Shown piece by piece: positions 56,593-64,000 of a stretch of DNA of 64,000 nt. The stretch comes from Ruminococcaceae bacterium YAD3003. GTDB lineage: Bacteria > Bacillota > Clostridia > Saccharofermentanales > Saccharofermentanaceae. Made by a program: the position numbers and the translations under genes. The DNA lies in the NCBI GenBank assembly GCA_900107185.1, contig FNPA01000002.1, positions 1 to 64,000 of the forward strand, in the 5' to 3' direction. The notes under the pieces were generated by a model. The model was not told the DNA's origin and did not search any database. It saw nothing but the letters and a program-made list of their open reading frames with translations. Positions within the stretch are counted from its first letter, which is position 1, and every line of letters starts with the position of its first letter.

Positions 56593-57942
56593 TTAATCGT
56601 TGATAATATTCTTGACCCATTTGTATTTCTTATAGTGTGCGAGTACTACAGGAATCTTAACTATCTCATCGAGGTTAAGAACGAAGTAAACTGCAATAAC
56701 GGGCCAATCTAAAACGAAAGCAACCAGGAAACCTACAGGTACGATAAAAGCCCACATGGTTACTGTGTCGCAGATAAAACCGAATTTAGTATCTCCGCCG
56801 GCGCCGAATAATCCGCCAATAAGAGTTGAGTTGATCGATCTGCCCAGGATGTAATAACTGCACATCAGAAGCATTATCAGCAGGTAGTGTTCAGCTGTCT
56901 CTGTGAGGTTTACGAAGTAAAGAATAACAGGCGCTGAAGCAGCTGCTACAAGACCCAGGATGATACCTGAGATAATGGTTATCTTGTAAAGTTTCTGTCC
57001 GTATTCCTTCGCTACGTCGAATCTGCCGGCTCCGAGTTCATTTCCTACTACAATTACGCTGCCGCCGGCGATAGCAAAGCAGAGACATGATACGAGGTCT
57101 TTTACGATATCCGCAATCGAATTTGCAGAAGCAGCATCGATTCCGAGTCGTCCCATGATGACGGTGATCATGGTGAAACCGAATCCCCAGCTGATCTGAT
57201 TCATCAGATAAGGGAGAGTGTACTTCGAATATCTTTTGCGGAGGTCAAGATCAACCTTGAATACATTTTTGAATCTCAGTCTGAATTTGGTGAGTTTCAA
57301 AAGATAGTAAAGACACATAACAAAACCGACAAAGTTTGCAATCGAAGTTGCGAGTGCCGCACCTGTAATGCCCATCTCAGGGGCCCCTAAAAGTCCGAAG
57401 ATAAATACGGCATTGAGAACGATATTCAATACTACGATAACAGTGCTTACGATCGTGCACTGCTTAACGAATCCTACGTTTTTAAGGAGCGTCTCGAAAA
57501 TCAACGCGAGCGTCATGAAAACATACGAGAAAGAAGCGCATCTCAAATAGGGAATTGCACCGTTTATGAGTTCAGGCTCATTGGTAAAGATACTGATTAC
57601 ACCTTGCGGTATAAACATAGAACAGCCGAAGAACACTGCCATGACGGGGAGAGATAAAACAAACATATAACCGAAGATTTTCTCAACGGATTTGGAATCG
57701 CCCTTACCCCAATACTGGGCAGCCAAAATGGATCCTCCCGAAGTTATCGAGAGGGTAAACAGTGTCAGAACGAATGGCACTTTTGATGCGAGAGAAACCG
57801 AAGTCATGGCCTCCTGTGAGAGGTTTAAGAGCATGACAGCATCTGATACCGGAACGAGCGCCCAGACAAAATTCTGGAGTGTCATAGGAAGTATCAGAGA
57901 GATCAGTTTCTTCTTAAAAGATGTATCTTTCGTATTTGGCAT
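56593..57942 (-). CDS. MATE family efflux transporter
   Basis: A 449-residue membrane protein with about 12 hydrophobic segments and two MATE repeats. Typical phrases: PMTLQNFVWALVPVSDAVML at the N-terminus, GSILAAQYWGKGD (about 74-86) and the second repeat GNELGAGRFDVAKEYG. It exports drugs or cationic metabolites by sodium or proton antiport; the substrate is unknown. No Shine-Dalgarno site; TGATAAAAT ends 6 bases before the ATG. Confidence 0.92.
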   Translation of the reverse strand: MPNTKDTSFKKKLISLILPMTLQNFVWALVPVSDAVMLLNLSQEAMTSVSLASKVPFVLTLFTLSITSGGSILAAQYWGKGDSKSVEKIFGYMFVLSLPVMAVFFGCSMFIPQGVISIFTNEPELINGAIPYLRCASFSYVFMTLALIFETLLKNVGFVKQCTIVSTVIVVLNIVLNAVFIFGLLGAPEMGITGAALATSIANFVGFVMCLYYLLKLTKFRLRFKNVFKVDLDLRKRYSKYTLPYLMNQISWGFGFTMITVIMGRLGIDAASANSIADIVKDLVSCLCFAIAGGSVIVVGNELGAGRFDVAKEYGQKLYKITIISGIILGLVAAASAPVILYFVNLTETAEHYLLIMLLMCSYYILGRSINSTLIGGLFGAGGDTKFGFICDTVTMWAFIVPVGFLVAFVLDWPVIAVYFVLNLDEIVKIPVVLAHYKKYKWVKNIIND

Positions 57943-57948
57943 GTGCGA

Positions 57949-57957
57949 ATTTTATCA
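57949..57957 (-). promoter_or_regulatory. Extended -10 promoter of MATE gene, likely leaderless
   Basis: The minus strand reads TG-A-TAAAAT, then TCGCAC, then ATG. With standard spacing, transcription starts at the A of the start codon. Confidence 0.5.
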
Positions 57958-58050
57958 CAGAAATATTAATAATAAAGGCTTTCGAATGTTTCTGTCCTAA
58001 AAGTGCGAAAAAAAGTGCGACTTATGACACATAATTTGATGCGAAAAAAT

Positions 58051-58091
58051 GTAAAAACAAAATAGGCTGCCTCATAATGAGACAGCCTATT
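58051..58091 (-). terminator. Terminator of putP
   Basis: On the minus strand AATAGGCTG (from 58091) pairs with CAGCCTATT (to 58061), with inner CTC/GAG pairs, then TTGTTTTTAC. Confidence 0.85.
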
Positions 58092-58115
58092 GAAGTTAAC
58101 TGTAAACTTTATCAA

Positions 58116-59663
58116 TCAGTCATCGATTGACTTATCTGTTGCTCTGGCGTAGATAGCTTCTACATTCTCGCCGGGAGCAGGAGTGATAATAGTAACAACT
58201 ACTGCGATGATAAGACCGAAGATGAAGCCGGGAACGATCTCATAAACGCCCGTATCTGTGATGACAGGTGTTGTGATCGTGCTGGTGAACAGAATGAGCC
58301 ATGTGATATCGGCAACGGCACCTGCGATGATTCCGGCAACAGCGCCTGCATAGTTAAAGCGCTTCCAGAACAGTGATAGGATGATGACAGGTCCGAAGGA
58401 TGCACCGAAGAGACCCCATGCATTCTCAACCATGTTCATGATATCTGCTGCCCATGACTTCTCGTTGTCGAGACCCTGACGTGCGATGAAGAAAGCTACG
58501 ACTGCAACGAGCAAGACTACGATACGGCCAACCCAGAGCATCTCTTTGTCTGTAGCCTTTTCCTTACGGATAATAGGCTTATAGATGTCGCTCGTAAATG
58601 CTGAAGAAGCAACGAGGAGCTGTGAGTCAGCAGTAGACATTGCAGCAGCGATGATAGCTGACAGCAGAATGCCTGCAAGGAAACCGGGGAAGATATCACA
58701 TACGATTTCTATGAAGATTCTCTTGCGTCCGTCAGGCAATAAGAACTCTGCAAGAGAAGTGCCGTCTGTCATGATGTAAGTTCTTCCGAGGTAAGCGATG
58801 ATGATAGCTGCGCCGAGTGTGAGGATAACCCAAACGATAGCGACTGCAGCAGACTTTCTGATCTGTGAAGGCTTGTTGATCGACATGAAGCGTACAAGGA
58901 TGTGAGGCATACCGAAATAACCGAGACCCCAGCCCAATCCTGTAACGATCTCCTGCCATGAAGCGGCAAAGGGATTTGTTCCGAATACCTGCACCTCTTC
59001 ATTGAATGCTCCATAGTTTGCGGGGTTGAAACTTCCGACTGCATCCATGACGATCGGTACTGCAAGAAGTGCAACGAGCATCATGATTCCCTGGAAGAAG
59101 TCAGTCCAGCAAACGGCCTTATAACCACCCATGAATGTGTAGATGAGGATCAACACTGCGAAAATGATCATGGCAAGGTGCTGATGATCAGCAAACCACG
59201 GCCATACAGAAGCGAAAACTGTTGTGCCGGCAACGAAAGCAGAAGCAACATAAACAGTAAAGCTGATAAGGAAGATAATAGCGCATACTACCTTCAATAC
59301 TGAGCTCTGGCTCGCAAATCTGTTTGTGAGGTACTGGGGCAGAGTGATTGAGTCATCTGCAGCCTTTGAGAAACGACGAAGCCTTGTAGCAACGAAGATC
59401 CAGTTAGCAGCTGTACCGAGAGCAAGGCCGATACCGATCCATACCTGTCCCATACCGAATGCAAAAATCGAACCGGGGAAACCCATCAGGAGCCATCCGC
59501 TCATGTCCGAAGCCTGTGCACTCATTGCGGTAACAAAAGGACCCATGTGACGGCCGCCTAAGAAATACTCTTTCTCGTTACCGCCCTTACTCTTGAAGAA
59601 GAAGTAGATTCCGATAGCAAGGACAACAACGAAATAGAGTATGAAAGCAATGATCTTGTCCAT
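58116..59663 (-). CDS. putP: Sodium/proline symporter
   Basis: A 515-residue sodium/solute symporter with about 13 hydrophobic segments. The N-terminal signature YFLGGRHMGPFVTAMSAQASDMSGWLLMGFPG (residues 33-64 in part) is that of PutP; the sodium-site helix TADSQLLVASSAF is present. It imports proline with sodium. proA elsewhere in the window shows the cell can also make proline. AAGGAG precedes the ATG. Confidence 0.93.
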   Translation of the reverse strand: MDKIIAFILYFVVVLAIGIYFFFKSKGGNEKEYFLGGRHMGPFVTAMSAQASDMSGWLLMGFPGSIFAFGMGQVWIGIGLALGTAANWIFVATRLRRFSKAADDSITLPQYLTNRFASQSSVLKVVCAIIFLISFTVYVASAFVAGTTVFASVWPWFADHQHLAMIIFAVLILIYTFMGGYKAVCWTDFFQGIMMLVALLAVPIVMDAVGSFNPANYGAFNEEVQVFGTNPFAASWQEIVTGLGWGLGYFGMPHILVRFMSINKPSQIRKSAAVAIVWVILTLGAAIIIAYLGRTYIMTDGTSLAEFLLPDGRKRIFIEIVCDIFPGFLAGILLSAIIAAAMSTADSQLLVASSAFTSDIYKPIIRKEKATDKEMLWVGRIVVLLVAVVAFFIARQGLDNEKSWAADIMNMVENAWGLFGASFGPVIILSLFWKRFNYAGAVAGIIAGAVADITWLILFTSTITTPVITDTGVYEIVPGFIFGLIIAVVVTIITPAPGENVEAIYARATDKSIDD

Positions 59664-59724
59664 AACATACTCCTTAAAATAAAATCAAAAGCATTATAAC
59701 AGAAAAATAATGTAACGCACTAAA

Positions 59725-59766
59725 GCAACCCATAATTTTCATGGGTTGCGAGTGAAATGATACAAT
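59725..59766 (+). promoter_or_regulatory. Inverted repeat and -10 box before GH43 gene
   Basis: GCAACCCAT (59725-59733) and ATGGGTTGC (59741-59749) form a perfect 9-bp repeat. TACAAT (59761-59766) is a possible -10; the repeat would cover its -35. Possible operator for the sugar hydrolase gene. Confidence 0.4.
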
Positions 59767-59803
59767 AATACAAGAGTGTTGATTATTTGCTGTCTTACGC
59801 AGA

Positions 59804-61279
59804 ATGAGTGAATTAACAAATCAGAGTAATATGGGTATTTGCTATCATTTCAATATGGATATTCCTGATCCGGATGTGATTTTCCACGACGGATACTATT
59901 ATCTGATTACCACAACGATGCACTTTTTTCCCGGTGGAGAAATACTCCGTTCTTCTGATCTGAAAAAATGGGAACACTATTCATATGTTTTCGATAAGCT
60001 CGAGAGCAGTCCTGCCCAGCGTCTTGAAGATGATGAGCATATCTACGGTAAAGGTATGTGGGCACCTGTTATAAGATTTAATGATGGCGTTTTCTATGTA
60101 GCATTTTCCTCCAATGACATGAACAAAACATATCTGTTCAGATCGGCTGATCTGAAGGGTCCGTGGAACAGAAGCGAAATTAAAGGTTTTTATCATGATC
60201 TGTCTTTGCTCTTTGATAACGGAAAAGCATATGTTGTTTACGGTAATACGGACATCCATCTCACAGAGTTAAATGAAGATCTTACGGGACCTAAGGAGGG
60301 CGGCATCGACAGAATAATAGTTGATGACAGCGGTAATCCGATGCTCGGGTTGGAAGGTTCTCATATATACAAGATTGACGGCAGGTATTATCTGTTCATG
60401 ATCCATTCCTTAAGAGACAGGTGGAGAAGGGTAGAAGCTTTATATGTTTCTGACAGCCTTGAAGGCGAGTTTACCGGAGGGGATATTTTCGATAACGATC
60501 TGGGAATCAGGGATTCAGGAATTGCCCAGGGAGGTATGGTTACCGGTCCGGTCGGCAATCATCTGATAATGTTCCAGGACAGTGGAGCAATCGGTAGACT
60601 TCCTGTAGTTGTTCCGTTTGAATTCAAAGACGGAATGCCTGTATTTGATGAGATAAACGAAGTTGAAGAAGCCGAACTTAACGGCCTTTGCGGCAGTGAT
60701 GATTTTGCTGACGGACATAAGGAATTTTGGCAGTTTAATCATGAGCCTGATATGGATCTTATTAAGTTCGATAACGGATTTCATATAACAACAGATAAGG
60801 TTTGCAGGAATATTTTCCATGCAAAGAACACACTCACACAAAAGACTTTAGGACCTAAGTGCAGCGCACAGGTAACAATAGATGCAAGTGAACTTAATGA
60901 TGGCGATTTTGCAGGTTTGTCTGCGTTCCAGGGTGATTATGCTTTCGCTGGTATTCATAAGAAAAATAACGGATTCTATGCGGTAATGATGAGTAATACC
61001 AGCAAGGGCGGAATTTGGGATTTAAGTGAAGAGGAAGGTATAATTGAATCGGAGGAATTGATTGACGGCAGCAGTCTTACCGTAAAGGTTGAATGCGATT
61101 TTACGGTTGATACTGCGACATGTTTTATTGAGACTTCTGACGGATTTAAACAGATAGGAACGGTTCATGATCTTCGTTTCAGACTAGACCATTTTACGGG
61201 ATCAAGATTCGCCCTGTCTTGTTTCTCGACAGTAAGTTCCGGCGGAACAGCGGTGTTTAACCGTTTCGTTCCGGGTTAA
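59804..61279 (+). CDS. Glycoside hydrolase family 43 (beta-xylosidase/arabinofuranosidase type)
   Basis: A 491-residue GH43 enzyme without a signal peptide, so it acts on oligosaccharides inside the cell. The five-bladed propeller (about 18-300) has the three expected acids: D22 in PDPD, D132 in FYHDLS, and E184 in LGLEGSHIY. The C-terminal 170 residues look like the beta-sandwich of the beta-xylosidase subgroup (GLSAFQGDYAFAGIHK). Substrates are probably xylo- or arabino-oligosaccharides, which fits the pentose genes at 43-50 kb. Ribosome site is weak. The next gene begins 16 bases downstream. Confidence 0.88.
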   Translation: MSELTNQSNMGICYHFNMDIPDPDVIFHDGYYYLITTTMHFFPGGEILRSSDLKKWEHYSYVFDKLESSPAQRLEDDEHIYGKGMWAPVIRFNDGVFYVAFSSNDMNKTYLFRSADLKGPWNRSEIKGFYHDLSLLFDNGKAYVVYGNTDIHLTELNEDLTGPKEGGIDRIIVDDSGNPMLGLEGSHIYKIDGRYYLFMIHSLRDRWRRVEALYVSDSLEGEFTGGDIFDNDLGIRDSGIAQGGMVTGPVGNHLIMFQDSGAIGRLPVVVPFEFKDGMPVFDEINEVEEAELNGLCGSDDFADGHKEFWQFNHEPDMDLIKFDNGFHITTDKVCRNIFHAKNTLTQKTLGPKCSAQVTIDASELNDGDFAGLSAFQGDYAFAGIHKKNNGFYAVMMSNTSKGGIWDLSEEEGIIESEELIDGSSLTVKVECDFTVDTATCFIETSDGFKQIGTVHDLRFRLDHFTGSRFALSCFSTVSSGGTAVFNRFVPG

Positions 61280-61295
61280 TTCGGAGGCAGACTAT

Positions 61296-62681
61296 ATGAG
61301 CATTAATCAGGCAGACAGATATCAGGGAACCGGTTCGGCTAAATGCCCGAATTGTGCTGCCAATATTTTCTATAATGAGAAGCTCTCAAAACTCATCTGC
61401 AGTATGTGTGGAGGCCTCTTTGATCCGTCCAGTTTAAAACCAGTTGGTAGAATCGAGAACCGTGATACAGAAGAATCGGGTGAACAGGAAGATAACAAGC
61501 AGGAATTTATTTGTGATTCATGCGGTGCTGCAGTCGTAACTGATTACAATACGGCAGCAACATTTTGTGCCTTTTGCGGATCGCCGACTCTTATTAAAAG
61601 ACGTTTGTCAAAATGCTTCAGGCCTGACGTTATTATTCCGTTTAAGGTAAGCAAGGAAGAAGCCATTGATAACTATCTGGAATGGGCCAAAACCCATAAG
61701 GGAATTCCAAAGAAGTTTGTATCTGAATCTGTATTGGAAAAGATTACGGGATACTATATTCCGTTCTGGCTTATTGATGCTGACTGTAAAGCTGAGGTTA
61801 CCGGTACAGGACAGAAATTTCATGGTCAGGATATAGAGAATTTCAAGATAGACAGAACCCTCGTATATAAAGTTACCAGAGTTCCTTTTGACGGTTGTAA
61901 GAAGATTGCCAATACGCTGATGGAAGCAATCGAGCCTTTCGATTATTCAGAACTAAAAGAATATAACGATATGTATCTGCCGGGATTTTTCGCGCAGCGT
62001 TATGACGTTTCTGCTCTTGATATGATCGATCTTATCAGGATACGTTTTGACAACTATGCTGAGGGTATTGTTCAGCGTTTTTCTGCAGGTGAGTACGATA
62101 GTTTCAAGACACTGAATACACCCGGAACCCACTCGGAAAACTATAGCCAGATATATGCCATGATGCCCGTGTGGTTTCTCAATATCGAATATGAGGGTTC
62201 CACATATGGTATTGCCGTAAATGGTCAGACGGGAAAAGCGTCAGGTTCATTGCCCATAAGTAAGAAACGGGTTCATGTTCATGCTCTTGGCCGATTGGTT
62301 AAGGATGTATTGAAATACGTAGGACTCTCACTTATCGTTCCGGCACTGGTACCGCTTTTTATCTATTCTCTGACCTCAGGAAAAGTATCAGAGACATACT
62401 ATATGACGGCATTTTTAATATGCTGGGCGGCTATATTTTTGCTGGGCCTTATATTCTTCATTCCGTTTCTTAAAAGCAAATTCTCGGATGACAGTTTCTA
62501 TGAGTCGGTAACCATTGATAAGGCTCCGAATATTGAACAGTATATTGATTTTAATACTAAGTTTAATATGGAGAAAAGAGACAGTTTTCTGTACATGTCA
62601 GGTAAATGGTATGATGACGGAACCAAGAGATTTGAACGCGGTTCTATTATCGGAAGGATACTGAATAATATCTTTAAATAA
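61296..62681 (+). CDS. Zinc-ribbon membrane protein of unknown function
   Basis: 461 residues. Two zinc-ribbon modules lie at the N-terminus: cysteines at 17, 20, 35, 38 and 73, 76, 91, 94. A beta-rich cytoplasmic region (about 100-325) has VIIPFKVSKEEAIDNYLEW and YYIPFWLIDAD. Two hydrophobic segments at about 345-365 and 372-400 follow, then a soluble tail. Such proteins are often annotated as TFIIB-type zinc-ribbon proteins in Firmicutes; no function is known to me. CGGAGG precedes the ATG; likely co-transcribed with GH43. Confidence 0.75.
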   Translation: MSINQADRYQGTGSAKCPNCAANIFYNEKLSKLICSMCGGLFDPSSLKPVGRIENRDTEESGEQEDNKQEFICDSCGAAVVTDYNTAATFCAFCGSPTLIKRRLSKCFRPDVIIPFKVSKEEAIDNYLEWAKTHKGIPKKFVSESVLEKITGYYIPFWLIDADCKAEVTGTGQKFHGQDIENFKIDRTLVYKVTRVPFDGCKKIANTLMEAIEPFDYSELKEYNDMYLPGFFAQRYDVSALDMIDLIRIRFDNYAEGIVQRFSAGEYDSFKTLNTPGTHSENYSQIYAMMPVWFLNIEYEGSTYGIAVNGQTGKASGSLPISKKRVHVHALGRLVKDVLKYVGLSLIVPALVPLFIYSLTSGKVSETYYMTAFLICWAAIFLLGLIFFIPFLKSKFSDDSFYESVTIDKAPNIEQYIDFNTKFNMEKRDSFLYMSGKWYDDGTKRFERGSIIGRILNNIFK

Positions 62682-62698
62682 TTATGTTCAACAAAAAG

Positions 62699-62734
62699 TG
62701 CGTCAAACCCAATAGCGTTTGACGCATCTTTTTA
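62699..62734. terminator. Terminator after zinc-ribbon gene
   Basis: TGCGTCAAAC (62699-62708) and GTTTGACGCA (62717-62726), loop of 8, followed by TCTTTTT; A-rich sequence before it gives a T-run for the converging LysR gene as well. Confidence 0.85.
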
Positions 62735-62760
62735 CATACTTTCGAAAACAAATACGATTA

Positions 62761-63645
62761 TTACGAATACAGGTTTCTTACATGCTCTATGAACTTCGAT
62801 GCCAGAGCGCTCGGCATCTTTTCTTTATCCCATGACAGAACATAATCAACATTAACGTTAGGTGTAATCGGTTTTACTACAACGTTTGAATCTCCTGGAA
62901 TGTTTTTAGCGACTGAAGCAGGGAAGATCGCAATACCGATGTTCTGTTCAACGAGTTTTGAAGCGTTGGAAGAGTGCGCGGTTTTTACTATGAAGTGAGG
63001 TTCTTTTCCTGTAGGAACAAACCAGCTCCTGATCTCTTCTTCTCTGGAATGTCTGGATGAAATGATAAGGTCAGTATCTGCAATATCTTTAAGTGAAACA
63101 GTCTGCTTTTTGCTCTTCGCCAGAGGGTGAGTACCCGGAATGATCGCTGCCCATGAATCACTGTATACGGTAATACCGTCTAATTGCTCAGTGTTAAGCG
63201 GAGTCATTGTGATAGCGAGCTCCAACAGTCCGGACTTCATACGGTATGTGAGATCGTCCACGGTACCGCACCAGAGGTTATATGTAATGTTAGGATATTC
63301 CTTCTTAAAACTGGATATCCATTCAGCTGCAAGAGAAGGGCCGTTACTGTCTACGTGTCCTAAATACAGCGTGCCGCTGATACCGTTCTTAACGTCAGCT
63401 ATCTCAGTCTTGGTAATATCTGCGAGAGCCAGGAGTTGCTCGCCGCGACGCTTCAATGCGAGGCCTTCAGGTGTCAGGGTAACGTGACGCTTACCTCTGA
63501 TAATTAATGTACATCCTAATTCTTCTTCGAGATCCATAAGCGCTCTGGAGAGCGGCGGCTGGGACAGGTGTAGACGCTCTGCTGCACGGGTAATATTACG
63601 TTCTTCTGCAACTGTTAAGAAATAACGTATTTGACGCAAATCCAT
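62761..63645 (-). CDS. LysR-type transcriptional regulator
   Basis: A 294-residue LTTR. The N-terminal winged helix (1-60) reads MDLRQIRYFLTVAEERNITRAAERLHLSQ (in part); a linker helix and the periplasmic-binding-like effector domain follow. It is divergent from a glutamate synthase gene, the arrangement of GltC-gltAB in Bacillus subtilis, so control of nitrogen assimilation is a reasonable inference. AGGAGG precedes the ATG. Confidence 0.9.
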   Translation of the reverse strand: MDLRQIRYFLTVAEERNITRAAERLHLSQPPLSRALMDLEEELGCTLIIRGKRHVTLTPEGLALKRRGEQLLALADITKTEIADVKNGISGTLYLGHVDSNGPSLAAEWISSFKKEYPNITYNLWCGTVDDLTYRMKSGLLELAITMTPLNTEQLDGITVYSDSWAAIIPGTHPLAKSKKQTVSLKDIADTDLIISSRHSREEEIRSWFVPTGKEPHFIVKTAHSSNASKLVEQNIGIAIFPASVAKNIPGDSNVVVKPITPNVNVDYVLSWDKEKMPSALASKFIEHVRNLYS

Positions 63646-63675
63646 ACTGTTTTCCTCCTGAAAGTTATCATACTC

Positions 63676-63845
63676 AAAAGGTATTGTTATACGCTTATGA
63701 TTTGTATTTTATTTCCTACGGCCTAAGCGATAAAATCAGTCGTGAAATCAATCAATGATATTCTAAACGCATTGAGATTGAATATCAATACCTTTTAAGA
63801 ATGGTTTAGCTTTGGTGGAGATTTAGGTGGTAATTTACCAAAGCT
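63676..63845 (+). promoter_or_regulatory. Divergent control region of LysR and gltB
   Basis: Three signals are visible. ATAC-N11-GTAT at 63689-63707 fits the LysR T-N11-A box. AAAAGGTATTG (63676-63686) is repeated inverted as CAATACCTTTT (63786-63796), a perfect 11-bp match 99 bases apart. A further inverted repeat, AGCTTTGGT (63808-63816) and ACCAAAGCT (63837-63845), lies directly before the gltB ribosome site. Confidence 0.5.
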
Positions 63846-63858
63846 TCGGGAGGAGAAT

Positions 63859-64000
63859 ATGAGACCTTACGAGAAGAAATACTTGAACGAATGCTATGAA
63901 GCAATGCAACAAGAGCATGATGCTTGCGGAATCGGTTTAGTAGTTAATATCGATGGTAAAAAAGAATATCGTACTCTTGACGACGCATTGTCCATTGTTG
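63859..64000 (+). CDS. gltB: Glutamate synthase large subunit, 3' end outside window
   Basis: The first 47 codons are in the window. The sequence MRPYEKKYLNECYEAMQQEH is followed by DACGIGLVVNIDGKKEY, the start of the class II glutaminase domain of GOGAT; C23 would be the N-terminal nucleophile after removal of a 22-residue propeptide. A strong GGGAGGAG site lies upstream. The enzyme makes two glutamates from glutamine and 2-oxoglutarate. Confidence 0.85.
   Translation, partial: MRPYEKKYLNECYEAMQQEHDACGIGLVVNIDGKKEYRTLDDALSIV

Overview
The window looks like a chromosomal segment of a low-to-mid GC, Gram-positive anaerobe of the Clostridia, probably a gut or rumen fibre-associated lineage. 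The evidence is direct: a sortase-type surface protein, Shine-Dalgarno sites of the AGGAGG type, an S-box SAM riboswitch, a Gram-positive tad locus, an 8Fe aldo/keto reductase, RecD2, a clostridial-type OGG, arabinose and xylan-type sugar genes, and no sign of outer-membrane functions. Genus cannot be fixed by eye. No phage, insertion sequence or CRISPR array was seen, so this is mostly core chromosome with some unusual gene architecture.

Layout. 1-2905: the end of a repeat-rich cell-wall protein, then a ZIP metal transporter with a dyad operator over its promoter. 2960-3230: a compact, previously uncalled type I toxin-antitoxin candidate (27-residue hydrophobic peptide, RBS hairpin, 5'-3' long-range pairing, convergent antisense RNA with its own promoter and terminator), next to a tRNA-Leu(GAG). 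3461-5519: OGG glycosylase and a THUMP RNA methyltransferase (minus strand). 6032-7785: proA and rpiB. 7787-14508: an F-type ATP synthase operon in which no separate delta gene exists; instead the alpha subunit carries an N-terminal extension that matches the C-terminal domain of delta/OSCP. 14613-15794: ferredoxin-like aldo/keto reductase. 15854-20956 (minus): a minimal tad pilus locus (TadZ-like, TadA, fused TadB-TadC, a small Flp-type pilin, FHA protein). 21171-22596: SAM riboswitch and metK. 22722-25876: recD2 and comF. 25993-28383: large lipoprotein. 28388-29419: divergent MraY-family transferase. 29580-36931: argS, M3 peptidase, an NSUN-type rRNA methyltransferase, an XTP pyrophosphatase, an ACT-domain protein and hom.

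36961-49721 is a sugar island. A YesN/YesM-type two-component system is translationally coupled to a sugar-binding lipoprotein; an AraR-type repressor sits on the opposite strand; then come a second, paralogous binding protein, an ABC ATPase, two permeases, a FGGY kinase and AraD. Together they look like sensing, uptake and catabolism of L-arabinose or a related pentose, with the isomerase missing here.

49891-64000 holds purD, a NadD-YqeK fusion, rsfS, comEA, birA, a membrane HD-GYP phosphodiesterase, a MATE exporter, PutP, a GH43 glycosidase, a zinc-ribbon membrane protein, and a LysR regulator divergent from the start of gltB (glutamate synthase). Best candidates for new biology are the delta-alpha ATP synthase fusion and the type I toxin-antitoxin locus. 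Several start codons sit 6-7 bases after extended -10 promoters, which suggests leaderless transcripts.
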